A stretch of DNA of 64,000 nucleotides from Candidatus Binatia bacterium (GCA_029243485.1 JAQWRY010000088.1:394548-458547), one strand, 5' to 3'; positions 42,920 through 52,986 are shown, counted from the stretch's first letter. Made by a program: numbers and translations. Notes: a model not told the origin generated them from the sequence alone.

Positions 42920-45346
42920 ATGCTCCCAAGGCACACGATCGAGGCCTACCTCTTCTTCCTGTTGCGGCACAAAGGAAAGATCACGCTCCTGATCGGCGCC
43001 ATCACGGCCTTCTTCCTCTACTTCATGTGGTTTCACATGGCCGTGGCGACGAACTTCTTCGACCTCTACCCGCCGGGCCATCCGTACATCCAGCTCTACA
43101 CGAAGTATCGTTCGATGTTCGGTACCGCGAACCAGTTGGTGATCGTCGTCGAGACCAAAGAGGGAACCATCTTCGACAGTCCCGAGACGTTCAAGAAGGT
43201 GGATCGGATCACGATCGATCTTCTGCAGAACGTCCCCGGTGTGAACGGCGAGCAGGTACTGTCGATCACGCATCCGAAGACGAAGACGACCCTCACGTCG
43301 GGCACCGGAATCAAGGTGGTGCCGCTCACCTATCCGCGACTCCCCGAGGACGAAGCCGACCTCGAGTTCATGAAGACCAAGGTCTACACGACCGACGGCA
43401 TCCGCGGCTTCTTCGTATCGATGGACGACAAGGCGACCTTGATCACGGCCGGGTTCTGGGAGGAGTACTTCGATCTTCCGGCGATGCTGAAACAGATCGA
43501 GGAGATCGTCGAACGAGAAACCGACAGCAACCACACGATCTACGTGACCGGTCCGCCGGTGCTCTACGCGTATTTCATGTCGATGGTCCAACCGATGATG
43601 TGGGTGCTGATCGCGAGCATCACCACCATGATCGTCATCTTGTGGTTTGAGTTCCGGAGTTGGCAGGGGGTCGTGATCCCGCTCCTCTCCGGTGGTCTGA
43701 GCGCGATTTGGGGATTGGGGTTCGGTGGATTGTTCGGCCTATCCCTCGACCCGCTGGTCCTGGTGATCCCACTGTTGATCTCTGCGCGGGCCCACTCGCA
43801 TTCCGTCCAGTCGATGGAGCGTTATCACGAGGAGTACGAGAAGTTGCAGGACAAAGACGCGGCGATCGTCAAGTCTTACACCGAGATCTACGCGCCTGCG
43901 ATGGTCTCGATCGTCGCCGATGGCATCGCGATCCTCACGCTGATCGTCGCGCGGATTCCGATCATCCAGAAGCTCGCTGTCCTGTGTAGTTTCTGGATCA
44001 TCAGCATCTTCGTGAGCGTCGTCACGCTCCACCCGATCATTCTGTCGTACGTCAAACCGCCCAAGCATCTGGCCACGCATCACGGTCAGAAGGGCATCTT
44101 CGCGCGTGGATACGACAAGTTCGAGGCCTTCCTGATCTACTGCTCGACAGGCCCGCGGCGCGGGTGGATGGCGGTGTTCCTGGTCTTTCTCCTCGCCTTC
44201 GGCTTCTTCTTCGCGCAGAAGGTGCGGCCCGGCGATACTTCGCCTGGGAAGGCCCTGCTGTACGACGATCACCCGTACAACGTGGCGTTCGACGTCGTGA
44301 ACGACCGGTTCGTCGGTGCGAGTCAGTTGATCGTCATCGCGGAGGGGAAGAAGTCGGGGGCGTTGAAAGACCCGGCCACGCTCAACTCGCTCGATCTCTT
44401 CGCGCGCTACATGAAGCAGACCGACGAAACCGGAGCGGTCGGGGGCACGATCTCGGCGACGACGATGCTGAAACGCATCTTCCGGACCTTCCATGAAGGC
44501 GATCCCAAATGGGAAACCTTGCCGGTCTCGCAGGATCACGTGGGGCAGCTTTTTTTCTTGCTGACGTCGAACACGTCGAGGGGGGAGATGGATCGCTTTT
44601 TCGACATGTCGATGACGAACGCGACGCTCACGATCTTCTACAAGGACTACAACCACGAGATCATCAAGAACTCGATCGCAAAGGCGAAGGAGTTCATCGA
44701 GGGGCAGGCATCCGAGGAGGGCTCGGTCCGCTACCTGCTGGCCGGCGGCCTGCTCGGCATCCTGGCGGCTACGAACGAAGAGGTCGAGTGGTCCTACCGG
44801 GTGAACCTGGCGTTGATCCTGATCGTCGTCTTCATCCTGAGCTACCTCACGTACGTCTCGGTGATCGGTGCCTTCATCGTGATGCTGCCGTCGTTGATTT
44901 CACAGCCGCTCTCCGAGGCGTGCATGTACTTCCTCGGGATCGACTTCAACATCAATTCGCTCCCGGTCGCCGCGGTCGGGATCGGGATCGGGATCGACTA
45001 CGGCTACTACGTGCTCTCGCGAATCGTCGAGGAGTATCCGAAGGACCGGAGCTTCGACAACGCGATCGTGCGGGCCTACAACACGACCGGGAAGACCGTG
45101 CTGTTTACCGGCCTCTCGCTCACGGCGAGCATCGTCTACTGGTGCTTCTTCCCGATGAAGTTCCAGGCGCAGATGGCGATCCTTCTGGTCATCCTTCTCG
45201 CTTTCCACCTGATCGGCGCTTTGCTGTTCATTCCGCCGATGGTGTCGCTTCTGCGGCCGAAATTCGCGATCAAATACGCCGACGATCACGATCGGCGGAT
45301 CCTGGAAGAGGGCATCGAGGGCGACGAGACACCGGCCGACGCCTGA
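42920..45346 (+). CDS. RND superfamily exporter, second system
   Basis: 808 residues. N-terminal helix IEAYLFFLLRHKGKITLLIGAITAFFLYFMWF, large periplasmic domain, then membrane blocks such as GVVIPLLSGGLSAIWGLGF and GIGIGIDYGYYVLSRIVEEYP. Same two-repeat RND layout as the exporter at 34807 but only distantly related. Paired with the YCF48-like protein. The transported substrate is unknown; lipids or terpenoids are likely by analogy with MMPL/HpnN. Confidence 0.9.
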   Translation: MLPRHTIEAYLFFLLRHKGKITLLIGAITAFFLYFMWFHMAVATNFFDLYPPGHPYIQLYTKYRSMFGTANQLVIVVETKEGTIFDSPETFKKVDRITIDLLQNVPGVNGEQVLSITHPKTKTTLTSGTGIKVVPLTYPRLPEDEADLEFMKTKVYTTDGIRGFFVSMDDKATLITAGFWEEYFDLPAMLKQIEEIVERETDSNHTIYVTGPPVLYAYFMSMVQPMMWVLIASITTMIVILWFEFRSWQGVVIPLLSGGLSAIWGLGFGGLFGLSLDPLVLVIPLLISARAHSHSVQSMERYHEEYEKLQDKDAAIVKSYTEIYAPAMVSIVADGIAILTLIVARIPIIQKLAVLCSFWIISIFVSVVTLHPIILSYVKPPKHLATHHGQKGIFARGYDKFEAFLIYCSTGPRRGWMAVFLVFLLAFGFFFAQKVRPGDTSPGKALLYDDHPYNVAFDVVNDRFVGASQLIVIAEGKKSGALKDPATLNSLDLFARYMKQTDETGAVGGTISATTMLKRIFRTFHEGDPKWETLPVSQDHVGQLFFLLTSNTSRGEMDRFFDMSMTNATLTIFYKDYNHEIIKNSIAKAKEFIEGQASEEGSVRYLLAGGLLGILAATNEEVEWSYRVNLALILIVVFILSYLTYVSVIGAFIVMLPSLISQPLSEACMYFLGIDFNINSLPVAAVGIGIGIDYGYYVLSRIVEEYPKDRSFDNAIVRAYNTTGKTVLFTGLSLTASIVYWCFFPMKFQAQMAILLVILLAFHLIGALLFIPPMVSLLRPKFAIKYADDHDRRILEEGIEGDETPADA

Positions 45347-45403
45347 TCGCCGGGTCGGAGCCGGTTGAGGAAATCCGGCTCAGGGATGCTACGAAACGCG
45401 GCG

Positions 45404-46573
45404 ATGGACTTCGCTGCGTCAACGGACGAGCAGGCCTTTCGCGCGTCGGTGCGTACCTGGCTCGAGGGGAACCTGCCCTCGGAGCGGTATCCGGCGGAAC
45501 CCGCCGACCGTGTGGCCTATGCGCGTCGCTGGGCGCGGACCCTGCACGAAGGCGGCTGGGCGGGGCTCGCCTGGCCGGTCGAGTACGGCGGGCGCGATCT
45601 TTCGCCGCTCGAGCATCTCTTGTTCGCCGAGGAGTATGCGGCCGCCGGCGCGCCCCCGCTGATCGACATCGGGGTGGGCCCCGCGCTGACCGGGCCGACG
45701 CTGATCCATCACGGCACCGAGGAACAGAAGGCGCGGTTCCTCACGCCGATCCTCAACGGCGAAGAGATCTGGTGCCAGGGATTCTCGGAGCCAGGCGCCG
45801 GCTCGGATCTCGCGAGTCTTCAGACGCGCGGCGTCGTCGACGGCGATGATCTCGTCATCAACGGTCAGAAGGTCTGGACGAGCTACGCGCGCTTCGCCGA
45901 CTGGTGCATCCTCATCGTGCGCACGAACCCGCACGTGAAGAAGCACCGCGGGCTGACCTTCGTTCTCCTGGACATGAAGACCCCGGGGATCACGATTCGT
46001 CCTCTCGTCGAGATGACCGGGGTCGCGTGGTTCAACGAGGTCTTCTTCGAAGACGTTCGGGTGCCCAAGAAGTACATCGTGGGCGAGATCGACAAGGGCT
46101 GGGACATCACGATCACCACGCTCAGTGTCGAGCGGGGCGCCTCGACTCCATACCCCCGGCTCGCGAAGGAACTCGACGACATCGTCGCCCTCGGTCGGCG
46201 GATCGCCCACGACACCCCGAAGGTCGCGGACCCCCGGGTGCGTCAGCGGCTCGCCCAGCTCTCCATCGAGATCCACACCCTCAAGCTCACGGTGCAGCGC
46301 AGCGTCAGCGAACAGATGCGGACCGGTCGCCCCGGGCCGGAGGGGTCCATCCTGAAGTTGCTCTGGAGCGAGCTCGAGCAACGTCTCATGGAAGCCGCCT
46401 CGGAGATCTCGGGGGCCTACGCGCTCCTCGACGAACATGCACCACAGGCGATCGACGCCGGGCGCTGGCAGTACGGTCTGCTGTGGTCGCGTGCCGCCTC
46501 GATCTACGCCGGCACCTCGGAGGTGCAAAGGAACATCCTCTCTCAGCGCGTGCTGGGATTGCCGCGCGGCTGA
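45404..46573 (+). CDS. Acyl-CoA dehydrogenase, copy 1
   Basis: 389 residues from ATG 45404 (MDFAAS...), chosen because relatives begin with MDF; ATG 45386 and TTG 45365 (GGAG five bases ahead) are alternatives. FAD-binding motifs QGFSEPGAGSDLASL and VWTSYARFADWCILIVRT, and the C-terminal YAGTSEVQRNILSQRVLGLP. Oxidises acyl-CoA to trans-2-enoyl-CoA, passing electrons to ETF. An enoyl-CoA hydratase gene follows 38 bases later, the next step. Confidence 0.93.
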   Translation: MDFAASTDEQAFRASVRTWLEGNLPSERYPAEPADRVAYARRWARTLHEGGWAGLAWPVEYGGRDLSPLEHLLFAEEYAAAGAPPLIDIGVGPALTGPTLIHHGTEEQKARFLTPILNGEEIWCQGFSEPGAGSDLASLQTRGVVDGDDLVINGQKVWTSYARFADWCILIVRTNPHVKKHRGLTFVLLDMKTPGITIRPLVEMTGVAWFNEVFFEDVRVPKKYIVGEIDKGWDITITTLSVERGASTPYPRLAKELDDIVALGRRIAHDTPKVADPRVRQRLAQLSIEIHTLKLTVQRSVSEQMRTGRPGPEGSILKLLWSELEQRLMEAASEISGAYALLDEHAPQAIDAGRWQYGLLWSRAASIYAGTSEVQRNILSQRVLGLPRG

Positions 46574-46611
46574 ACGCCGCTCTCACCAAGCTCGACAAGG
46601 AGTCTCACCCG

Positions 46612-47403
46612 ATGGCCGACCTCGAAGTCAAACGCGAAAACGGAATTCTCTGGCTCACGCTGAACCGTCCGGAGCAGATGGGTGCGCTGACCCCCGACAT
46701 GCGCAACCAGATCCTCGAAGAACTCGCGGTCGCTCGGGGCGACGTCGAAGTGAGAGGCATCGTCATCTCGGGGAAGGGGAAGGGCTTCTGCACCGGAGCG
46801 GACCTCTCGGCGTCGCAAGGCGCGAAACCACCGACGCCGTGGGCCGGCCAGATCCGCGAGGTCATGCGCACGGGCGGGGCGCGCATGCTGCGGGCTTTGT
46901 GGGAGATCGAGAAGCCCGTGATCGCCTCCGTGAACGGAACGGCGGCAGGCCTTGGGGCGCACCTCGCTCTCGTCTGCGATCTCGTGATCGCCGCAGAGGG
47001 CGTGCGGTTCATCGAGGTGTTCGTCCGAAGAGGGATCGCACTCGATGCGATCGGGGGCTTCCTCCTGCCGCGGATCATGCCGCTGCACAAAGCGAAGGAA
47101 CTCGCGTTCTTCGGGGATAGCTTCACGGCTGAAGAGGCCGTCACCCTCGGCGTGATCAACAAGGTGGTACCGGCCGAAGAGCTTCAGGCGGCGACACAGG
47201 AGTGGGCAGACCGCCTCGCCAAAGCGCCGACCTTTGCGCTGGGATGTTCGAAGCGGTTGCTCAACCGCGGGACCGAAGTTGATATGGAGACCAGCCTGGA
47301 TGATGAAGCGTTGATCCAGTCGATGGTGATGGGCTCCGACGACGCGCAGGAAGGCATCGCCTCGTTCCGCGAGCGTCGCAAGCCCGAGTTCAAGGGGCGG
47401 TAG
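46612..47403 (+). CDS. Enoyl-CoA hydratase/isomerase
   Basis: 263 residues, AAGGAG ribosome site nine bases ahead of ATG 46612. Crotonase fold: GILWLTLNRPEQMGAL, GKGKGFCTGADLSA (oxyanion hole), NGTAAGLGAHLALVCDLVIAAEG, FVRRGIALDAIGGFLLPRIM. The usual catalytic Glu positions are less clear (FVRRG, LDAIGG), so it may be a hydratase with an atypical pair, an isomerase, or an acyl-CoA hydrolase. In a likely operon after the acyl-CoA dehydrogenase. Confidence 0.88.
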   Translation: MADLEVKRENGILWLTLNRPEQMGALTPDMRNQILEELAVARGDVEVRGIVISGKGKGFCTGADLSASQGAKPPTPWAGQIREVMRTGGARMLRALWEIEKPVIASVNGTAAGLGAHLALVCDLVIAAEGVRFIEVFVRRGIALDAIGGFLLPRIMPLHKAKELAFFGDSFTAEEAVTLGVINKVVPAEELQAATQEWADRLAKAPTFALGCSKRLLNRGTEVDMETSLDDEALIQSMVMGSDDAQEGIASFRERRKPEFKGR

Positions 47404-47436
47404 AGCGCGGACTCGGGGAAACATCTGGAGGACTCG

Positions 47437-48470
47437 TTGAGCGTTCCGCCTGCCTCGGAGGATCGACCCGAGGCGCGGTCTTCCACGATGACTGGTCCCT
47501 CGCACTCATTCAGCCGCATCCGCGCACCGACTGGGCGTACGACGCGCTCGCGCAGACCTACTACTGGCGCGACGGTTCTCTGTTCACGAGCTACCCGCCC
47601 GGCTTTCCGGCGCTGTTGGCCGTTGCAGGTGTGCTCGGAGGGGAGACCGCGCAGACCGCGCTGAATCCGGCGCTCTACCTCGTCACGCTGCTGGTGCTCG
47701 CCGGGCTCACGTGGACGCTCGTGCGAGAGAAGTCACCGCCGGTCGCTCTCGGCGCCGTCGCACGGCGGGCGCCGATCTGGGGGGCGCTCGCGCTCGGCGT
47801 GGCGTGCACGATCTGACCGGACGCCGGTCGTGTTGTGTGACGCTGTGGCCCGGTCGGGTGCTCGCGCTTCTCGCAGCTGCGATTCCGCTCGCACGCGGCT
47901 TTGGGATCGCGCCGGCGTGGGTGCCGGCACCGGTCCGCGCCGGGTTGGCCCTCGCGATGGCGCTGGTGATCGTCGCGTTGCGCGGGTGGACGCCGGGACT
48001 CGTGAGTCGGCGGATCCGGTACGTGGCTCTGGCTCCGGTGGTCGCGTTTGCACTGCTCGGGGTGGTTCTCGTCAGCCGCAGCAAGGGCGCACGGGATCAG
48101 TTCCAGTATGCGCAGGTCGGCCGCGCGCGCACGGCCGTAGCGAAGACCATGCCCGCCGATTCGCTGGTCGTCACGTCGACGAGTCTGGGTCGACCGGCGG
48201 CGCAGCTTCTACCTCCTCGACGCGCGAGACCGGGAGAGTCTACGGCGAATCGCGGGGAAGGCCGAAGTGCGGGTGGTCGAGAAGCGGCAGGGACCGGACC
48301 TTCTCGAGTGGTACGTCGATCCCCGGCGCGCCCCGGCCGGCGCGGTGTTGTACGAGGTCTCGCTGTCGGAGGCCGTGGATCGACAGATCCGGCAGTTCCT
48401 CGAAGCCGGCGAGCGTTCCCGCCGTGAGCGGGAGCGGCAGAAGGCCGCCGAACGGTTGCCCGAGTTCTGA
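47437..48470 (+). pseudogene. Decayed GT39/PMT-like membrane glycosyltransferase gene
   Basis: A TTG start behind CTGGAGG at 47437 is soon followed by a frame change near 47478 into VFHDDWSLALIQPHPRTDWAYDA and SYPPGFPALLAVAG, then a stop at 47816. Beyond that, another frame gives membrane helices RVLALLAAAIPLARGFG and RIRYVALAPVVAFALLGVVLV to ~48190, and a third frame carries FYLLDARDRESLRRI and the C-terminal RERERQKAAERLPEF to 48470. The pieces fit one multi-membrane PMT-like glycosyltransferase with deletion and at least three frame changes. Part of the gene is missing in the middle. Flanking genes are intact. Confidence 0.7.
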
Positions 48471-48509
48471 GCCTAGCTTTGCTCGGCCCGTCCGGAGTAT
48501 GAGGCGAAA

Positions 48510-49754
48510 ATGGACTTCGACGACACGAGCGAGGAGGCCGCCTTCCGTTCCGAGGCGCGTGCCTGGCTCGAGAAGAACGCGACCCGCCTCGGGCCGCAAC
48601 AGCGTCCGGCCACGATCCCGGAGTTCCGCAAGCGATCCGACGCCATCCTGCGGGCCAAAGAGTGGATGGCGTGCAAAGCCGATGGCCGGTGGGCCTGTCT
48701 CACTTGGCCCGAGGAGTTCGGGGGACGCGCGGCGAGCCGCATCCAGAACGTCATCTGGGAGCAGGAGGAGCTTCGGTTCCGCACGGCGCCGAATATGTTC
48801 ACGATCGGGCAGGGGATGCTCGGTCCGACAATCATGGCGCACGGTACCGAGGAACAGAAGGCGCGCTACCTTGGCCCGATGCTTCGCGCAGACGAAGTGT
48901 GGTGTCAGCTCTTCAGTGAGCCGGCGGCCGGGTCGGATCTCGCCGGGCTCGCCACGCGCGCCGTTCGTTCGGGCGATGACTGGATCGTCAACGGGCAGAA
49001 GATCTGGACGAGCGGCGCGCAGTATTGCGACTTTGGGATGCTTCTCACGCGGACCAACCCGGACCACCCGAAGCACAAGGGCATCACCTACCTCATCGTG
49101 GACATGCGTTCGCCCGGAATCGAGGTCCGTCCGATCCGGCAGATGAGCGGTGCGAGCACGTTCAACGAGGTGTTCTTCACCGACTTGCGCGTGCCGGACG
49201 GGAACCGGATCGGCGAGGTGAACGAGGGATGGCGGGGAGCGCTGACCACGCTCATGAACGAACGCCAGACCCTCTCCGGCGGCGGCGTTGGGCCCGGATT
49301 TGCGGAGCTGCTGGAGCTGGCGCGCACGGTGCGGCGGGGCGGTCGGCCCGCCGTCGAGGACGCCGCCGTTCGCGCTCGACTTGCAGACATCTACGTTCGG
49401 CAGAAGGGGGTCCAGTACGCGCGCTACCGAAGCCTGTCCGCGCTGTCGCGTGGCGCGACGCCGGGCCCCGAGAGCTCGATCGGCAAGATCGTGAGTGCGC
49501 CGCTTCGCCAGGAGATGTCCGGGTTCGCACTCGAGCTCCTCGGCCCCGCCGGCGCCACCGTCAATGCACGGGAGGTGCCGCTCGGTGCGAGCTTCGCCGA
49601 GAGCTACCTGGCTTCCCCGGGCGGCCGCATCGCGGGCGGAACGGACGAGGTGCTGCGCAACATCGTGGCCGAGCGGGTCCTCGGGCTTCCCCCGGAGCCC
49701 CGCGTGGACAAGGGCGTACCGTTTTCGAAGATTCCGACCGGCTCCGACAGCTGA
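48510..49754 (+). CDS. Acyl-CoA dehydrogenase, copy 2
   Basis: 414 residues. MDFDDTSEEAAFRSEARAWL start; FAD motif QLFSEPAAGSDLAGL; substrate region QKIWTSGAQYCDFGMLLTRTNP; C-terminal GGTDEVLRNIVAERVLGLP, in which the usual S/T-x-E reads TDE. A member of the mycobacterial FadE-like group of large acyl-CoA dehydrogenases used for branched or cyclic acyl chains. Related to copy 1 but not a recent duplicate. A C-terminal tail VPFSKIPTGSDS is present. Confidence 0.92.
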   Translation: MDFDDTSEEAAFRSEARAWLEKNATRLGPQQRPATIPEFRKRSDAILRAKEWMACKADGRWACLTWPEEFGGRAASRIQNVIWEQEELRFRTAPNMFTIGQGMLGPTIMAHGTEEQKARYLGPMLRADEVWCQLFSEPAAGSDLAGLATRAVRSGDDWIVNGQKIWTSGAQYCDFGMLLTRTNPDHPKHKGITYLIVDMRSPGIEVRPIRQMSGASTFNEVFFTDLRVPDGNRIGEVNEGWRGALTTLMNERQTLSGGGVGPGFAELLELARTVRRGGRPAVEDAAVRARLADIYVRQKGVQYARYRSLSALSRGATPGPESSIGKIVSAPLRQEMSGFALELLGPAGATVNAREVPLGASFAESYLASPGGRIAGGTDEVLRNIVAERVLGLPPEPRVDKGVPFSKIPTGSDS

Positions 49755-49767
49755 GGTTGCGCCGGGG

Positions 49768-50970
49768 CTACCGGCCGCGCCGCGCGCGTTGATCTTCGGC
49801 CATCGCCTGCTGCGGCGTCACGACCAGCGAGCTCTTCTCTTCTTCGACCTTCTTCGTCTCGCGGGCCCGGAGACCCAGCGCCAGGCTGCGGCGTGTGATC
49901 TCGGCGAGTACGGGTATCTCGAGGATCGGTTTGCCTTCGCGCGCGGCGATTCCCGCGGCGAGGGCGCTTCGGGCGTGTGCGTTTGCGCCGCGCTTCGCGA
50001 GGAGAAAGGCGCTCTCCTCGAGGCGGTCGGCGAAGCGGTTGCGGCGCGCCTCGTCGTCGAGCAGTTGGGAGATCGCGTCGTCGAACGCTTCGGCGACTCG
50101 CTCTTCTTGAGCGCTCGGGCTGACCACCAGCACGGAACTGCCCGTGTCGGAGAGCTTGCCGAGCGTGTCTTCCATCCATGGGAGCGGCAAGAGCCACGCA
50201 CCGACTTCGGGCTCGGAAAGCAGCTCGGCCGAGGCTGTGAGGGCCGCCTCGTCGGCGGCGACGGTTGCCCGGTCGAGCAGGCTGTCGACGGCAGGCGGTG
50301 GTGCTGCGGTGGCCGCGTCGGGTGCGATGGTCTTGAGCACGCTCGGGACGTCGGGGTGACGGCCTCGTTCGGTCTTTTCGTGGGCGCGACGCAGAAGGTC
50401 GTGAACCCATTCCCACGGAGCGTCAGTGAGGCCGATGCCGCTGCGCTGCGCGATCTCCCGGTGGGCCTCGCGCAGGGCCTTTCGAGTCGTCTTCCCCGAG
50501 TGGAACTCGCGGATGCCGTGATCCTCGTCGATGACGGCCGAGAGCGAAGCCATCCCTCCACCGGTCCGACGTGCCATCCACACGAGCCGGGTGCCGGTGG
50601 GATCGATCGGGCTCAGCCAACCGAGTGGGGCATCTTCTTCGGGGCCGAGCAGGTCGCGCGCGCTGGGCGGGGCCTCGGTCGGTGTCTTCCAGTGGCCGCG
50701 CTGCTCGAGCTTGTAGAGAGCACGTTTGATCTCGCGACGGACGTCCTTGCTCGGCGTGGCGTCTTGGAGCTGATGGAGGATTCCACCGACTTCGTGGTCG
50801 TCGAGGCCGCCGACCTTTCCGACTACCCAGGCCTCGAACTCGGGCTCGGCGCCCCAGTTCTTCGCGAGCGTAGCGAGAACGGCTTTGGGCTCGGCGGGGT
50901 CGAGTCCCTTGGCGGCGAATTGTGCGGCGTCGGGAGCCGATGGCTCGCGGGTCTTCTTCTTGCGGCTCAT
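49768..50970 (-). CDS. Conserved hypothetical protein, no recognised family
   Basis: 400 residues, soluble, rich in Ala/Glu/Arg helices. Lys-rich N-terminus (MSRKKKTREPSAPDAAQ), a middle domain that reads LGPEEDAPLGWLSPIDPTGTRLVWMARR, then long helices and a basic C-terminus. No catalytic signature. 9 bases upstream of the M23 peptidase gene's 3' end region (its stop-start gap to the next minus-strand gene is 9 bases), so it probably follows that peptidase's neighbourhood in transcription order as an independent gene. Confidence 0.6.
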   Translation of the reverse strand: MSRKKKTREPSAPDAAQFAAKGLDPAEPKAVLATLAKNWGAEPEFEAWVVGKVGGLDDHEVGGILHQLQDATPSKDVRREIKRALYKLEQRGHWKTPTEAPPSARDLLGPEEDAPLGWLSPIDPTGTRLVWMARRTGGGMASLSAVIDEDHGIREFHSGKTTRKALREAHREIAQRSGIGLTDAPWEWVHDLLRRAHEKTERGRHPDVPSVLKTIAPDAATAAPPPAVDSLLDRATVAADEAALTASAELLSEPEVGAWLLPLPWMEDTLGKLSDTGSSVLVVSPSAQEERVAEAFDDAISQLLDDEARRNRFADRLEESAFLLAKRGANAHARSALAAGIAAREGKPILEIPVLAEITRRSLALGLRARETKKVEEEKSSLVVTPQQAMAEDQRARRGR

Positions 50971-50979
50971 GGCCGGAGG

Positions 50980-52398
50980 CTACCGACTCGAGGCGTCCTG
51001 CGGAAGCGCGTCGCCGCTGCCCGCTTCGGCGAGGGGCTCGAGAATCCGGAGGCGCACCCACCGCGGGTCCCACCATTCGATCGGGTCCACGTGCTGGCCG
51101 CGCACGAGGACGCTGAAGTGAAGATGGTCACCCGAGGCTAGCCCGGTCTGCCCACTGCGTCCCACGGGCTGTCCGGCGACGACGGAATCGCCGGGCTCGA
51201 CGTTGGAGCTGCTCAGGTGGGCATACAGAGAGGAGAGGCCCAGGCCGTGGTCGATGAGAACCACGTTGCCGTAGATCCCGAGATCGATGGAGGCCGAGAT
51301 GGTGCCGTCCTGCGCTGCGAGAATCGGGGTTTGCTTGACCGAAGCCAGGTCGTACCCGAGGTGATATTGGTGGTCGACGATGCGGTCGCCGTACAGATAA
51401 CTCCGCCGCTCGGCGAAGCGTGAGCCGACTTTCGTACCGGGCTGCTGGCGGAAGGCGCCGCTCAGCGCGAACGCGGGGTTCGATTCTTTCGTGAGCTTTT
51501 TGAGTTCCTTCTCGCTCGCGCGTCGCATCACGCGGTTCACCGCGAGGAAGGCCTCGACCGGATCGTCAGGGATCGGCTTGTCGGACTCCTCCAGGAGGGG
51601 GCGCACGGTCGCGTCGATGAAGCCGTCGCTGACTCGGATTTCCTCCGAGGGAAAGGTCTTTGGGCGGACTTGAACAGGAAAAGAGACGACCCGTCCGTTG
51701 CCGGCGGCATCGGCCGCGATCACTTTGGGGACGACGCTCGCTTCCGCGTCGTGGGGCACGGCGTACAGCGCCACCCGGATGTTCTGGGGCAGCGACGGTG
51801 GGTGCTGGCCTTCGAACGTGAAGTCGCCGACTAGCACGCCCGACGTGACGGCGTCGTCCCCGACCTCGTAGACGACGAGATCACTGCCGCCGCGAGCCAC
51901 ATAGTGCTGGCCGCCGAGGACGCGAATCCGGGGTGGGCTCAGGTCGACGATAATCGGGACCTGAAGAAGGGGCTCTCGGGGATTCAGGAATCCCGTGGGG
52001 GCGTAGTCGGTCGCGTAGACCTCGATCTGGCCGGAGCCTTCGGGGAGACCGAGCGCCTTGGCGTTCAGGTCGAGTCGCACCGTCCGATCCGTCACGCCGC
52101 TGCCCAGGAAGCCGGCGTCTGGGATCTGCTCTTCGGCGAGCAGGACCAGTGTACCGTCGGGCCGCCGGGCCATGATCTCGTAGCTCGCGAGGCCGGCCCG
52201 GCCGGTGGTGAGGGCGACCTCGAGCGGGGTGGCGGTGCCGACCAGGTCGATCGGGCGCGCGAGTCTCGCACTTGGCCCGCCCGTCCCGGACCACAACACC
52301 CACCCGCCTCCGGTCACCACGATGATGAGGGTGGTCCAAAGGAGAAGGCGCCGCCCGAGACGACGGGGGCGTTCGCGTCGACCGAAGGTATCGCGCAT
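50980..52398 (-). CDS. Membrane-anchored M23 (LytM) peptidase
   Basis: 472 residues. One N-terminal membrane segment (LLLWTTLIIVVTGGGWVLW), Ig-like beta domains, then the LytM domain: HLGYD (zinc His and Asp), NVVLIDHGLGLSSLYAHLS, and HLHFSVLV (HxH). All three zinc ligands are present, so it is probably an active peptidoglycan endopeptidase acting in the periplasm, or a septal factor. Its 3' end lies 9 bases from the start of the 400-residue unknown protein on the same strand. Confidence 0.9.
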   Translation of the reverse strand: MRDTFGRRERPRRLGRRLLLWTTLIIVVTGGGWVLWSGTGGPSARLARPIDLVGTATPLEVALTTGRAGLASYEIMARRPDGTLVLLAEEQIPDAGFLGSGVTDRTVRLDLNAKALGLPEGSGQIEVYATDYAPTGFLNPREPLLQVPIIVDLSPPRIRVLGGQHYVARGGSDLVVYEVGDDAVTSGVLVGDFTFEGQHPPSLPQNIRVALYAVPHDAEASVVPKVIAADAAGNGRVVSFPVQVRPKTFPSEEIRVSDGFIDATVRPLLEESDKPIPDDPVEAFLAVNRVMRRASEKELKKLTKESNPAFALSGAFRQQPGTKVGSRFAERRSYLYGDRIVDHQYHLGYDLASVKQTPILAAQDGTISASIDLGIYGNVVLIDHGLGLSSLYAHLSSSNVEPGDSVVAGQPVGRSGQTGLASGDHLHFSVLVRGQHVDPIEWWDPRWVRLRILEPLAEAGSGDALPQDASSR

Positions 52399-52467
52399 GG
52401 CGCCGACCTATAGGTGACCGCCCGCCGCCCGTCGACCCGGGTCGCCCGACTTTTCCTGACAAGCGTT

Positions 52468-52986
52468 TCAGCGCCGCGGGCGTCGCCGTCCGCGCTCCAG
52501 GGCCCTTGCGGCCCGGTCGTCGGCTAGGCGCGTCGATCGGGTGGCGGCCAGTGCTTCCAGGGCGGCGGCGATTCCTTCGGGGCCCTCGGCCGTGGGGCTT
52601 CCGCTCGGGCGGGGCGGGGCGGGTAGGGCCTCCGTGGGGGGCGTGCCCGAGCCGCGGGAGCGCAGCCTGCGGCGGCGCCCGGTGGTGTCGGGGCTCGCCA
52701 TCGGGCCCGACACCAGCCGAATTCGCCGAACGACGTTTTTTCCTATATTTTGATTGATCTTAGCTGCAATCTCGGGGCCGAGCAGAGTTAGTTCTTGACG
52801 CCAGACAGCGTCTGGGGCGGATAGCGTCAGTTCGTCGCGGCGGAGTCGGATGGGCGCGGCGCGTGCGGCGACACGTGGTCCGACGATATCGGCCCAGTTT
52901 TCCGCGATTCGCCAAATGATCGAGGTGGCCTCGAGCCCAGCCCCCCGAAGGGCGCCGTCGAGTAGATCGGAAAGCTTGAGAATCAT
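52468..52986 (-). CDS. DciA-like (DUF721) helicase-loading protein
   Basis: 172 residues. N-terminal DUF721 domain (residues ~1-95): LSDLLDGALRGAGLEATSIIWRIAENWADIVGPRVAARAAPIRLRRDELTL then WRQELTLLGPEIAAKINQNIG. The rest is Pro/Arg/Ser-rich and disordered. DciA replaces DnaC/DnaI in most bacteria for loading DnaB. It is divergent from nrdJ, linking replication initiation and dNTP supply in one promoter region. Confidence 0.82.
   Translation of the reverse strand: MILKLSDLLDGALRGAGLEATSIIWRIAENWADIVGPRVAARAAPIRLRRDELTLSAPDAVWRQELTLLGPEIAAKINQNIGKNVVRRIRLVSGPMASPDTTGRRRRLRSRGSGTPPTEALPAPPRPSGSPTAEGPEGIAAALEALAATRSTRLADDRAARALERGRRRPRR

Noticed and set aside
43225..43240. GAACGTCCCC inside the second RND gene
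   Set aside because: Resembles the palindromic element's end, but is codon-constrained and lacks a partner arm.
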